DNA of 24,386 nt from NCBI GenBank assembly GCA_910588455.1, contig CAJUPG010000018.1, positions 5,140 through 29,525 of the forward strand. The letters are read 5' to 3'. Below, in pieces: positions 1-6,220 of the stretch. The DNA comes from an uncultured Oscillospiraceae bacterium (GTDB lineage: Bacteria; Bacillota; Clostridia; Oscillospirales; Oscillospiraceae). Under the pieces are notes generated by a model that searched no databases, was not told the origin of the DNA, and worked only from the letters and a program-made list of their open reading frames with translations. Position 1 is the stretch's first letter; each line of letters opens with the position of its first letter. The position numbers and the translations under genes are program-made.

Positions 1-536
1 GCACTTTCCACATCCAGGTCCGGGATGATGGTCGGATCGATGTAATCCGTTTCCTGGGCCGGGCCATCCGCCAGCCGGAGGATAAAATCTGTGCCTTTGT
101 GGCCCCCCATCTGGTGTCCGACGAGAACCCCCTGTCCGGGGTGGAGGACGTGTTCAACGCCATCTCCGTCACCGGCAACGCGGTGGGGGACGTGATGTTC
201 TATGGCCGGGGGGCCGGCAAGCTGCCCACCGCCTCCGCCGTGGTGGCAGACGTGATTGATATCGCCAAGGATGTGCACAAGGCCCGTCCCGCCCAGTGGG
301 GCCCCGGCGCAGACGATCTGGTGGTCTCTGACGACATCCTCACCTCCCGCTGGTACGTTCGGGCGGACTGCTCCGTGGAACAGGCCCGGGCCGCCTGCGG
401 GGAGCTCCAGCCCCTGGCCCGGGGCGGCGCGCCCAAGGAGGAGACCGCTTTCCTCACCGGCCCCATGACCGGGCCCCAGGTGCGTAAGGCCACAGAGGGC
501 TTGCAGGTGCAGTCCCTGTTCCGGGTGCTGGACTGA
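1..536 (+). CDS. hom: Homoserine dehydrogenase, C-terminal part (5' end outside window)
   Basis: This is the C-terminal part of homoserine dehydrogenase, which reduces aspartate semialdehyde to homoserine with NAD(P)H on the way to threonine and methionine. The reading frame is open from base 3, so the gene starts upstream of the window. A GTG at 99 is internal and not a real start. The segment contains the family's conserved block around PLSGVEDVFNAI, then MFYGRGAGKLPTASAVVADV, which belongs to the substrate/catalytic domain. A short C-terminal extension of roughly 60 residues looks ACT-like, which in this family usually mediates threonine feedback, but that is inference. The aspartokinase gene follows 64 bases later on the same strand, so the two are probably cotranscribed. 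Confidence 0.93.
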   Translation, partial: TFHIQVRDDGRIDVIRFLGRAIRQPEDKICAFVAPHLVSDENPLSGVEDVFNAISVTGNAVGDVMFYGRGAGKLPTASAVVADVIDIAKDVHKARPAQWGPGADDLVVSDDILTSRWYVRADCSVEQARAACGELQPLARGGAPKEETAFLTGPMTGPQVRKATEGLQVQSLFRVLD

Positions 537-600
537 GGCATAGAATATAGGAGACAAAAAGATTTCAAATTAACCAACCTAAGTATTAGGGGGATGCTAT

Positions 601-1827
601 ATGTCACTCATTGTACAAAAATTCGGCGGCAGCTCCGTGGCCGACGCGGAGCGGCTGCGCAACGTGGCCCGCATCATCACCGAGACCCGGAAAAAGGGGC
701 ATCAGGTGGTGGCGGTCCTGTCCGCACAGGGGGACACCACCGACGAGCTGATTGAAAAGGCCGCGGAGCTCAACCCCAACGCCAGCAAGCGGGAGATGGA
801 TATGCTGCTGGCCTGTGGGGAGCAGATGTCTATTTCCCTGTGCGCCATGGCCATCCAGGCCCTGGACTGCCAGGTGATTTCCCTCACCGGCTGGCAGGCG
901 GGGATGCTCACCGGCTCGGTGTACGGCAACGCCTGGATCAAAAACATCCGTACCGACCGGCTCCAGCGGGAGCTGGACCAGGGCAAGATCGTGCTGGTGG
1001 CCGGCTTCCAGGGCATCAACAAGTACGACGACATCACCACCCTGGGCCGGGGCGGCTCCGACACCTCCGCCGTGGCCCTGGCCGCCGCCCTCCACGCGGA
1101 TTTGTGCCAGATTTACACCGACGTGGACGGCGTGTACACCGCCGACCCCCGGCTGGTGAAGGGAGCCCGGAAGCTGGAGGAGATTACCTACGACGAGATG
1201 CTGGAGCTGGCCAGCCTGGGGGCACAGGTGCTGCACAACCGCTCGGTGGAGATGGCCAAGCGCTACAATGTGCGGCTGGAGGTCCTGTCCAGCTTCAGCG
1301 GAAAGCCCGGAACGAAAGTCAAGGAGGTTGTAAAGAACATGGAAAAGACGCACGTGAGCGGTGTGGCGAAGGACAAAAACGTGGCCCGGCTGGCCCTGGT
1401 GGGGCTGGCGGACGAGCCCGGCATCGCCTTTAAAATTTTCTCCCTGCTGGCCAAAAACAGCATCAACGTGGATATCATCCTGCAATCCATCGGCCGGGAC
1501 GAGAGCAAGGACATCAGCTTCACCGTGGTCCGCTCCGACGCCCAGAAGGCCCGGGAGCTGCTGGAGGAGAACCGGGATTACATCGGCTTTGAGTCCATCG
1601 AGGTCAATGACAAAATCGCAAAGGTGTCCATCGTGGGAGCGGGCATGGTGAACAACCCCGGCGTGGCCGCCAGAATGTTCGAGGCCCTGTACGGCGTGGG
1701 CATCAACATCAGCATGATTTCTACCAGTGAGATCAAGGTCTCTGTGCTGATGGACGAGCGGGATACCGACCGGGCGGTCCAGGCCATCCACGACAAGTTT
1801 TATCCGGAATTTGGAACCGCCCTTTAA
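601..1827 (+). CDS. lysC: Aspartate kinase (monofunctional, two C-terminal ACT domains)
   Basis: Aspartokinase phosphorylates aspartate, the first step of lysine, threonine, methionine and diaminopimelate synthesis. The 408-residue protein has the usual length for the monofunctional class. The kinase signature KFGGSS is at residues 7-12, GRGGSDTSAVALAAAL lies mid-protein, and the YTDVDGVYTADPR block marks the nucleotide/aspartate site. From about residue 265 two ACT repeats are visible, the second with the typical VSIVGAGMVNNPGVAARMF stretch, so feedback inhibition by an end-product amino acid is expected. The ATG at 601 is supported by an AGGGGG ribosome binding site at 588-593, seven bases upstream. 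The 64-base gap to the preceding hom gene is too short for a lysine riboswitch, and I see no separate promoter there. Confidence 0.97.
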   Translation: MSLIVQKFGGSSVADAERLRNVARIITETRKKGHQVVAVLSAQGDTTDELIEKAAELNPNASKREMDMLLACGEQMSISLCAMAIQALDCQVISLTGWQAGMLTGSVYGNAWIKNIRTDRLQRELDQGKIVLVAGFQGINKYDDITTLGRGGSDTSAVALAAALHADLCQIYTDVDGVYTADPRLVKGARKLEEITYDEMLELASLGAQVLHNRSVEMAKRYNVRLEVLSSFSGKPGTKVKEVVKNMEKTHVSGVAKDKNVARLALVGLADEPGIAFKIFSLLAKNSINVDIILQSIGRDESKDISFTVVRSDAQKARELLEENRDYIGFESIEVNDKIAKVSIVGAGMVNNPGVAARMFEALYGVGINISMISTSEIKVSVLMDERDTDRAVQAIHDKFYPEFGTAL

Positions 1828-1891
1828 AATTCAACGGCCAGGTATCCTTTTTTTCCGGATGGGAATGCTAAACGTAGGAATAGCGGACGGA

Positions 1892-1928
1892 AGAAAAAAG
1901 GTTTTTATGCAAAATTTCCTTTTTTTCT
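1892..1928 (+). terminator. Possible weak terminator after lysC
   Basis: An A-rich arm (AGAAAAAAGG, 1892-1901) is nearly complementary to a T-rich arm ending in CCTTTTTTTCT (1918-1928). The T-run could act as a terminator tail, and its complement could act on the other strand. With only two or three G-C pairs the stem is weak. It is the best candidate between the lysC stop and the next promoter. Confidence 0.28.
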
Positions 1929-1929
1929 G

Positions 1930-1958
1930 TTGCAAAATGCTCTCCTATCTGGTAAAAT
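1930..1958 (+). promoter_or_regulatory. SigA-type promoter for the 2035 membrane-protein gene
   Basis: TTGCAA (1930-1935) and TAAAAT (1953-1958) are separated by exactly 17 bases. The start of transcription would be near 1965. The leader then contains a small imperfect hairpin (GACCGC at 1972 against GCGGTC at 1991) before the ribosome binding site. Confidence 0.7.
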
Positions 1959-2034
1959 AAGAATTCGAGCGGACCGCCGCTATTTTTTGCGCGGTCTTTC
2001 CGGAAACAGGTTGAAGCAAGGAGAATCAGGATAC

Positions 2035-2811
2035 ATGGATAAAAAGCAGAAAGAGATGCAGAGGCATCAGGAGGACGCCGCCCTGAACCGGGGACTCATT
2101 TGGGTTGCCGGAGCCATCGTACTGGAAGTGCTGCTCCTGCTGGTCAATCAATATTATTTCCACTTTACAACAAATCCCCAGTCCGTAGCCATCGCCCAGG
2201 CGCTGAACTCAGGCATGAAGTTCCTGCGCTTCGCCGGAATCATTGCCGCTGTGGGCGCACTGGTGTGGCTGTATCTGGACGTGAAGAAGCTGGGGAAGAT
2301 TCGGGCCCTGCCGGTGGCGGTGGCCGTGGGCTGCGCGGCCGTGGGGGTGTGCAGCCAGATTATAGTGCGCTTCCAGGGCTCCGGTATGCGGATGCTGTTC
2401 GTGCTGGTGGCCGGGTGGGCCGCTTTGGCGCTGATCTACTACCTGTACCAGACGGAGATGTTCCTGGCTGCGGTGGCCGGCGGGCTGGGGATAGTCGGTA
2501 TGTGGTTTGCCCGCAACGGCTATACCCCCGTGAACTTCTACACCGGCGCGACCCTGATTGCCATTGTGCTGGCGGCGGCGGCGGCCTTTGTGCTGTCGAA
2601 GAACCAGGGGGCGCTCAAGGTTGGGGGACACAAAATTGTCCTTCTGCCCCAGGATGCCAAGTACGTCCTGATCTATGCAACCTGCGCCATCAATCTGGCG
2701 GCGGTGGCGGCGGCGATGGCGGCGGGCATGGTGGTGGCCTACTACCTGACCTACGCCCTGCTGGCGTGGCTGTTCGCCCTGCTGGTGTATTACACGGTAA
2801 AAATGATGTAA
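2035..2811 (+). CDS. Uncharacterised multi-pass membrane protein
   Basis: I do not recognise a family. The 258-residue protein has a short, charged, probably cytoplasmic N-terminus (MDKKQKEMQRHQED) followed by about six to eight hydrophobic segments, many rich in Ala, Val and Leu. The longest polar loop, around LSKNQGALKVGGHKIVLLPQDAKY, sits between the later helices. The ATG at 2035 is preferred because GGAG at 2020-2023 sits at good distance. An in-frame TTG at 1930 coincides with the -35 box of the promoter and is not a credible start. The gene is a single-gene unit with its own promoter upstream and a strong terminator directly downstream. No motif indicates transport or enzymatic activity. 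Confidence 0.8.
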   Translation: MDKKQKEMQRHQEDAALNRGLIWVAGAIVLEVLLLLVNQYYFHFTTNPQSVAIAQALNSGMKFLRFAGIIAAVGALVWLYLDVKKLGKIRALPVAVAVGCAAVGVCSQIIVRFQGSGMRMLFVLVAGWAALALIYYLYQTEMFLAAVAGGLGIVGMWFARNGYTPVNFYTGATLIAIVLAAAAAFVLSKNQGALKVGGHKIVLLPQDAKYVLIYATCAINLAAVAAAMAAGMVVAYYLTYALLAWLFALLVYYTVKMM

Positions 2812-2823
2812 GTGCAAAAACCA

Positions 2824-2852
2824 GGGAGCACCCGCTCGGGTGCTCCCTTTTT
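2824..2852 (+). terminator. Rho-independent terminator
   Basis: A perfect 10-bp stem GGGAGCACCC / GGGTGCTCCC (2824-2833 and 2838-2847) with a GCTC loop is followed by five T. It ends the 2035-2811 gene. It lies only 32 bases before trmB, so trmB must depend on readthrough or on a promoter I cannot identify. Confidence 0.92.
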
Positions 2853-2884
2853 AAATCACCAAATTACCAAAAAGGGGAATTTGT

Positions 2885-3562
2885 ATGCGAATGCGCAAAA
2901 AGCCCAACCTCATCCCCCGGATGGAGCGCTGCGGGGACCTGCTGGTCCGGGAGCCGGAGTCCCTCCGGGGACGCTGGCGGGACAAAATGCCCCAGGCCCG
3001 GGCGGTCTGGCTGGAGCTGGGCTGCGGAAAGGGCCGCTTTACCGTGGAGACCGCCGCCCAGCACCCGGAGGTGCTGTACTTAGCGGTGGAGCGGGTGCCC
3101 GACGCCATGATTATCGCCATGGAGCGGGCCCGGGACCGGGGGCTGACCAACGTGTTTTTCCTGGACGACGACGCGGCCAGGCTGCCGGAATTTTTGGGGG
3201 AAAACGAGATCGACCGGCTGTTCATTAACTTCTGCGACCCCTGGCCCGGCCTGCGCCACGCCAAGCGCCGGCTGACCAGCGAGGGGTTTCTGCGGACGTA
3301 CCGGAAGGTCCTCTCTGACGGCGGGGAGATTCACTTTAAAACGGACAACGCGGACCTGTTCCGCTTCTCCCTGTTCCAGTTTCCCAAGGCCGGATACGAG
3401 CTGTCGGAGGTCACCCGGGACCTCCATGCCGGCGGGGTGCAGGGGGTTATGACCGACTATGAGGAAAAGTTTTACAATCTGGGTACGCCCATTAACCGGT
3501 GCGTGGGGACCAAGCTGCCCGACCCGCCAGAGGAAAGGAACGAACATGAAGAAACTGCATAA
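2885..3562 (+). CDS. trmB: tRNA (guanine-N7-)-methyltransferase
   Basis: TrmB transfers a methyl group from S-adenosylmethionine to N7 of guanine 46 in the tRNA variable loop. The 225-residue protein has the normal length. The SAM-binding motif ELGCGKG is at residues 44-50, and the family signature INFCDPWP ends at about residue 121, followed by KRRL. HFKTDN and TDYEEKF near the C-terminus are also typical of the family. The ATG at 2885 has a GGGGAA ribosome binding site just upstream; a second ATG two codons later is possible. The stop codon overlaps the start of the following lipoprotein gene by 17 bases, indicating translational coupling in one operon. Confidence 0.96.
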   Translation: MRMRKKPNLIPRMERCGDLLVREPESLRGRWRDKMPQARAVWLELGCGKGRFTVETAAQHPEVLYLAVERVPDAMIIAMERARDRGLTNVFFLDDDAARLPEFLGENEIDRLFINFCDPWPGLRHAKRRLTSEGFLRTYRKVLSDGGEIHFKTDNADLFRFSLFQFPKAGYELSEVTRDLHAGGVQGVMTDYEEKFYNLGTPINRCVGTKLPDPPEERNEHEETA

Positions 3563-4763
3563 AATTTCTGCGCTGCTCCTGGCGCTCAGCCTGCTGTTTT
3601 TGACCGCCTGCGGACCGAAGGAAAAACCCGTCAAGCCCTATGTCTCCGGCGATATGATTGTGCTGGACCAGATTACTGATCCGGTGCTCACTTTGACCGG
3701 CTATCCCGCCTCCACCGTGGTGGGGACCGTGGACGGAAAGGAGATCACCCTGGGGGACACCCTGTATTGGATGGCCGCCAACGGCGACCGGCTGACCCAG
3801 CTGTACAGCTATTTCGGCGGCGAGGTCCCCTGGGAGCAGGCCGATGAGGACGGCAACACCTTGGCCCAGGGGCTGAAGGAGGACTGTCTGCGCCTTGCGG
3901 GGCTGTACGCCCTGGTGCCGGACAAGCTGGCCCAGGCAGGGCTGGAGGTCTCCCAGGAGGCGCTGGATCAGGCGGCCTCCACGTTGGAGACCATGGAGAG
4001 CGAGATGGACACGGAGCAGGCGTTCACCTATAATATGTGGTACTACCTCCTGACTCCGGACCTCTATACCAGATTGATTTCCGTGCAGGATGGTATGGAA
4101 CAGCTGCGGGAGCACTTCTACGGCGAGGGCGGGGCCGAATATCTGGACGACGGACAGATGCTCGCCTGGCTGGATGGGGAGGGCTTCTACTTTGTGAAGC
4201 ATATCCTGCTGTCCACCCGGGACACCACCACCCGGGAGCCCCTGGACGAAGAGACCGTGGCCCAGAAGAAAAAGGCCGCAGAGGACCTGCTGACCCAGCT
4301 GGAGGGGAGCAGCGAGCCCGCCGCCCTGTTTGACGAGCTGATGAACCAGTTCTCTGAGGACCCGGGGCTGGTCTCCAACCCCGAGGGCTATCTGGCCCAG
4401 GTGGGGCAGATGGTGGAGCCCTTTGAAACCGCCTCCCTGGCCCTGGGGGACTACGAAATCAGCGGCCTGGTGGAGAGCGAGCACGGCTACCACATCATTC
4501 TGCGCGTTCCTCTGAAGGAAGCGGTGGGCCCGGAGGAGCTGGAGTCCTACCGGACGCAGTATGGGGACACGAAGATGCAGGAGAAGCTGGACAGCTGGCT
4601 GGAAGAGACTCCCGCCCAGGGGAACGAGCTGTATGAGGGCATGGACCTGACGCTGTACTATGAGGGGCTGACCGCGATCCGGGAGGCCATCGAGACGGAG
4701 CTGGCTCCGGCGGGGGACGGGTCCGGCAGTTTGGCGGATGGTTCCGCGTCTGCCCAGGGATAA
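3546..4763 (+). CDS. PrsA-like lipoprotein foldase with parvulin (PpiC) domain
   Basis: A 405-residue extracytoplasmic peptidyl-prolyl isomerase of the PrsA/SurA type, expected to help exported proteins fold at the outer face of the membrane. The N-terminus is a lipoprotein signal peptide ending in the lipobox LTAC, so Cys22 would be lipid-modified. A helical SurA_N-like region follows (about 50-210). The parvulin domain starts at VKHILLS (about 217) and continues through FSEDPG, MVEPFE and ESEHGYHII to about residue 320. The ATG at 3546 is chosen over the longer in-frame extension because it creates the signal peptide and has AGGAAAGG upstream. It overlaps the end of trmB and ends just before a hairpin terminator. 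Whether it is a true PrsA orthologue cannot be decided here. Confidence 0.88.
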   Translation: MKKLHKISALLLALSLLFLTACGPKEKPVKPYVSGDMIVLDQITDPVLTLTGYPASTVVGTVDGKEITLGDTLYWMAANGDRLTQLYSYFGGEVPWEQADEDGNTLAQGLKEDCLRLAGLYALVPDKLAQAGLEVSQEALDQAASTLETMESEMDTEQAFTYNMWYYLLTPDLYTRLISVQDGMEQLREHFYGEGGAEYLDDGQMLAWLDGEGFYFVKHILLSTRDTTTREPLDEETVAQKKKAAEDLLTQLEGSSEPAALFDELMNQFSEDPGLVSNPEGYLAQVGQMVEPFETASLALGDYEISGLVESEHGYHIILRVPLKEAVGPEELESYRTQYGDTKMQEKLDSWLEETPAQGNELYEGMDLTLYYEGLTAIREAIETELAPAGDGSGSLADGSASAQG

Positions 4764-4766
4764 TAG

Positions 4767-4801
4767 AAAACGCCCCCAGCGGTTTGAATGACCGCTGGGG
4801 G
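4767..4801. terminator. Bidirectional terminator hairpin, left copy of a repeated element
   Basis: The stem CCCCCAGCGGT / ACCGCTGGGGG (4773-4783, 4791-4801) has a TTGAATG loop. On the plus strand it follows the foldase gene, with a modest TTTT tail. On the minus strand it is followed by CGTTTTCT and would end the toxin-like transcript that starts near 5154. A second copy lies at 5201-5235 and is identical at 32 of 35 positions. Confidence 0.8.
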
Positions 4802-4814
4802 TGAAATTTTGGGG

Positions 4815-4843
4815 TTGACTCCCGCAATGGGCCGCGTTATAAT
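4815..4843 (+). promoter_or_regulatory. Strong promoter of the antisense-type small RNA
   Basis: TTGACT (4815-4820) and TATAAT (4838-4843) are spaced by exactly 17 bases. Transcription would start near 4850. No open reading frame with a ribosome binding site follows before the terminator at 4918-4956, so the product is most likely a small untranslated RNA. Confidence 0.8.
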
Positions 4844-4849
4844 AAAAGT

Positions 4850-4957
4850 GTGGAACCCAGACGGTTGCCACAAGCTGATACAACCAACTGATTAGGGGGG
4901 GAGCGCCCCCGCAATCCGTGAGCTGTCTGCTGTAACAGACGGCTCACTTCTTCTTTC
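4850..4957 (+). ncRNA. Candidate antisense small RNA (antitoxin RNA of a type I-like locus)
   Basis: A transcript of about 108 nt is predicted from the 4815-4843 promoter to the terminator hairpin at 4918-4947. Three hairpins can be drawn: GTGGAAC pairing with GTTGCCAC (4850-4871, one bulge), a G-run/C-run stem around 4896-4910, and the terminator stem. The RNA is fully complementary to the 3' part of the minus-strand transcript starting near 5154. The complementarity covers the stop codon and last few codons of the small peptide at 4944-5033. That arrangement, an antisense RNA converging on the 3' end of a small-peptide mRNA, is the one known for txpA/RatA and bsrG/SR4 in Bacillus. The function is inferred from architecture only. 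An unrelated regulatory RNA remains possible. Confidence 0.55.
4918..4956 (+). terminator. Terminator of the small RNA
   Basis: A 12-bp stem (GTGAGCTGTCTG, 4918-4929, with CAGACGGCTCAC, 4936-4947; one G-T wobble) closes a six-base loop and is followed by TTCTTCTTT. On the minus strand the same hairpin has no T-run, so only the plus-strand transcript should end here. The minus-strand mRNA would continue through it. Confidence 0.75.
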
Positions 4958-5033
4958 GCGTATCGAATTTATCATATGCCTGGTATAAAATCCAAGCGAT
5001 TGATACAATCCAAAATACCTCTTGAAGCGTAAT
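4944..5033 (-). CDS. Candidate small one-helix toxin-like peptide (no ATG start)
   Basis: The frame encodes 29 residues if it starts at the ATT at 5033-5031, or 32 from a GTG at 5042-5040. The sequence begins LQEVFWIVSIAWILYQAY after the first two residues and ends DKFDTRKKK: one hydrophobic segment and a positively charged tail, as in Hol-Tox/TxpA-like type I toxin peptides. A consensus ribosome binding site GGGAGG (5047-5042) lies eight bases before the ATT, the normal distance. The GTG overlaps the ribosome binding site itself and is too close. An ATG would be expected at the ATT position, so this copy may use a rare initiator or be a decayed copy. The stop codon lies inside the terminator hairpin of the opposing small RNA. 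Not recognised as a named family. Confidence 0.42.
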   Translation of the reverse strand: MTLQEVFWIVSIAWILYQAYDKFDTRKKK

Positions 5034-5041
5034 ATGTATCA

Positions 5042-5063
5042 CCTCCCGTGGGGAAAATTTCCC
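5042..5063 (-). promoter_or_regulatory. Possible SD-sequestering hairpin switch in the toxin-like leader
   Basis: In the minus-strand transcript the segment TTTCCC (5056-5051) can pair with the ribosome binding site GGGAGG (5047-5042) across a CAC loop, using three G-C, one A-U and two G-U pairs. The same segment can instead pair with GGGAA just upstream (5063-5059) across a short loop. The two pairings exclude each other. This is read from the sequence by eye, without energy calculation. Confidence 0.4.
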
Positions 5064-5160
5064 GTGAGAGCTGCACATATGCCTCCATTCCGCTCTCGCG
5101 GGATGACAGGCAACCGTCCTTTAACCTCCACCATGGTGGTGGCTGGATTCCACAGGAATC

Positions 5161-5189
5161 ATTATATAATGTGAAGCAAAAAATGTCAA
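5161..5189 (-). promoter_or_regulatory. Consensus promoter of the toxin-like mRNA
   Basis: On the minus strand TTGACA (5189-5184) and TATAAT (5166-5161) are separated by exactly 17 bases, a perfect SigA-type promoter. Transcription would start near 5154 and run towards 4767. The roughly 120-base leader holds several short hairpins, including CCACCATGGTGG and CCGCGAGAGCGG. Confidence 0.82.
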
Positions 5190-5200
5190 TTCCTGCGCAT

Positions 5201-5235
5201 AAAACGCCCCTGGCGGTTTGAATGACCGCCGGGGG
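5201..5235. terminator. Bidirectional terminator hairpin, right copy of the repeated element
   Basis: The stem GCCCCTGGCGGT / ACCGCCGGGGGC (5206-5217, 5225-5236) has the same TTGAATG loop as the copy at 4767-4801. On the minus strand it is followed by GTTTTATG and would end the two-gene operon at 5249-6097. On the plus strand it is followed by ATTTTTGC. Relative to the left copy the stem shows an A-T to G-C double change that keeps the pairing. Confidence 0.78.
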
Positions 5236-5248
5236 CATTTTTGCAAAA

Positions 5249-5590
5249 TTATGATAAAAATATATGTTGCGCGGAACGCTGGCCGATAAACAGAAATAAG
5301 AATGGGCTGTACTGCAAATTATTCAATACACCGATTTTCGCTTCGATCGCAATCAATATAATCCACACCAAAAACGAAATGCCCCAGAATATCATGACTT
5401 TAATAGGGGAAACTCTCTTATCTGTATTTTCTGCCACCAAATCGTCAATCAAGCCAAGTACAAAAGCTAAAATATCAAGCAAGAATACAGCTACAAGAGA
5501 CGGGGTGAAGATCATAACGCATAAACTGCATATGATGCAGTACAAAAGGATGAACCAATCCCAAATAAGCTTATTTTTGATACAAATCAA
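5249..5590 (-). CDS. Small hypothetical membrane protein
   Basis: Unrecognised 113-residue protein with three or four hydrophobic segments (about residues 12-29, 31-48, 65-84 and a weaker one near 95-102) and an acidic stretch, DDLVAENTDKR, between the second and third. The start is probably the TTG at 5590, six bases after the stop of the upstream gene and with only a weak AGTGAG ribosome binding site, so translational coupling to that gene is likely. An ATG at residue 26 is an alternative. Codon use is AT-rich compared with the surrounding chromosome. The pairing with a secreted protein gene could fit an immunity or anchor role, but nothing in the sequence demonstrates that. Confidence 0.6.
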   Translation of the reverse strand: MICIKNKLIWDWFILLYCIICSLCVMIFTPSLVAVFLLDILAFVLGLIDDLVAENTDKRVSPIKVMIFWGISFLVWIILIAIEAKIGVLNNLQYSPFLFLFIGQRSAQHIFLS

Positions 5591-5596
5591 CTCACT

Positions 5597-6097
5597 TTAT
5601 TTTAAGTTCAATCTATGCGTAGCGCTACCCTTGTAGACGCCATCTTGATACAAAGCAGCTGTTGTAATCATGTCAGTGGACTCCAGGTAGCGGTGAGTCG
5701 CGTCCAGCCGGTCCACCCGGTATGTCTTTTCATAGTCAATCGAGAGATAATAGGTTCCCCATACATCATAGGGTTCGCAATGGAGGATACCGGTTATCAA
5801 TTCACTAATCAAATAGCCCGCTACTAAGTTGCCAGAACCGCCACCGATAATGGCGCCAATAATGCTCTTTGCTTTATCTTTGATCGCTGCCTCAGCCTTA
5901 GAAACTGTGACCGTTTGCTCACGGTGCATGGCTGGATCAATCTCGCGTACAGTATAGTAGCGGTTGTTTTGCGGTTCGATGGAGGATGTGCCGCCAGAGA
6001 TTTCTCCTGCGTCAACAGATTCCATTGCGAAGCAGTTGCCGACCAAACTGAATACGGAGACCGCAACAAGGACAAAAGAAATCAAACGCTTTTTCAT
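5597..6097 (-). CDS. Secreted protein of unknown function with glycine-rich hydrophobic segment
   Basis: The 166-residue protein starts with a classical signal peptide (MKKRLISFVLVAVSVFSLVG, predicted cut after NCFA, residue 24). The mature part has a polar region, then a glycine-rich hydrophobic stretch at about residues 78-105 (SIIGAIIGGGSGNLVAGYLI), then a Tyr-rich C-terminal region containing DYEKTYRVDRLDATHRYLES. I do not recognise the family. The Gly-rich segment is reminiscent of membrane-active or glycine-zipper sequences, which is only an impression. The ATG at 6097 has AAAGGA upstream at a slightly long distance. It is the first gene of a two-gene minus-strand operon with a consensus promoter at 6159-6187, divergent from the PadR regulator. 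Confidence 0.72.
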   Translation of the reverse strand: MKKRLISFVLVAVSVFSLVGNCFAMESVDAGEISGGTSSIEPQNNRYYTVREIDPAMHREQTVTVSKAEAAIKDKAKSIIGAIIGGGSGNLVAGYLISELITGILHCEPYDVWGTYYLSIDYEKTYRVDRLDATHRYLESTDMITTAALYQDGVYKGSATHRLNLK

Positions 6098-6140
6098 AGT
6101 AGGACGATCCTTTCTTTTTATTTGCTCTCGGCCAAGGAGC

Positions 6141-6154
6141 TTATCAGCTGATAA
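6141..6154. promoter_or_regulatory. Perfect palindrome at the transcription start of the secreted-protein operon
   Basis: TTATCAGCTGATAA is a perfect 14-bp palindrome lying 5 to 18 bases downstream of the minus-strand -10 box at 6164-6159, overlapping the expected transcription start. It could be an operator for the PadR regulator encoded next door or for another dimeric regulator. Confidence 0.4.
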
Positions 6155-6158
6155 TGCT

Positions 6159-6187
6159 ATAATACTATATCAGATTCATCTTGTCAA
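6159..6187 (-). promoter_or_regulatory. Consensus promoter of the minus-strand secreted-protein operon
   Basis: On the minus strand TTGACA (6187-6182) is separated by 17 bases from TATTAT (6164-6159). Transcription would start around 6152, inside the 6141-6154 palindrome. Confidence 0.78.
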
Positions 6188-6220
6188 CAGTATAGTCAAA
6201 AAAAAGAATATATTTTCTTC

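Noticed and set aside
533..546. 14-base string CTGAGGCATAGAAT at the hom stop codon, repeated at 11013-11026 at another stop codon
   Set aside because: In 24 kb about one identical 14-mer pair is expected by chance. The shared position at stop codons is curious, but nothing else supports function.
537..600. Possible lysine riboswitch before aspartokinase
   Set aside because: The gap is only 64 bases with no complex fold; a lysine riboswitch needs about 170 bases or more.
4972..5238. 88-codon minus-strand frame across the 5165-5190 promoter
   Set aside because: It starts inside the terminator palindrome at 5201-5235 and runs through the promoter. Its in-frame ATG at about 5088 gives a polar 38-residue peptide without a convincing SD. 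The overlapping 4944-5033 frame has the better SD and composition.
5241..5636. 131-codon plus-strand frame opposite the small membrane-protein gene
   Set aside because: No ribosome binding site; the minus-strand gene has hydrophobic segments and is coupled to a signal-peptide gene with a consensus promoter.
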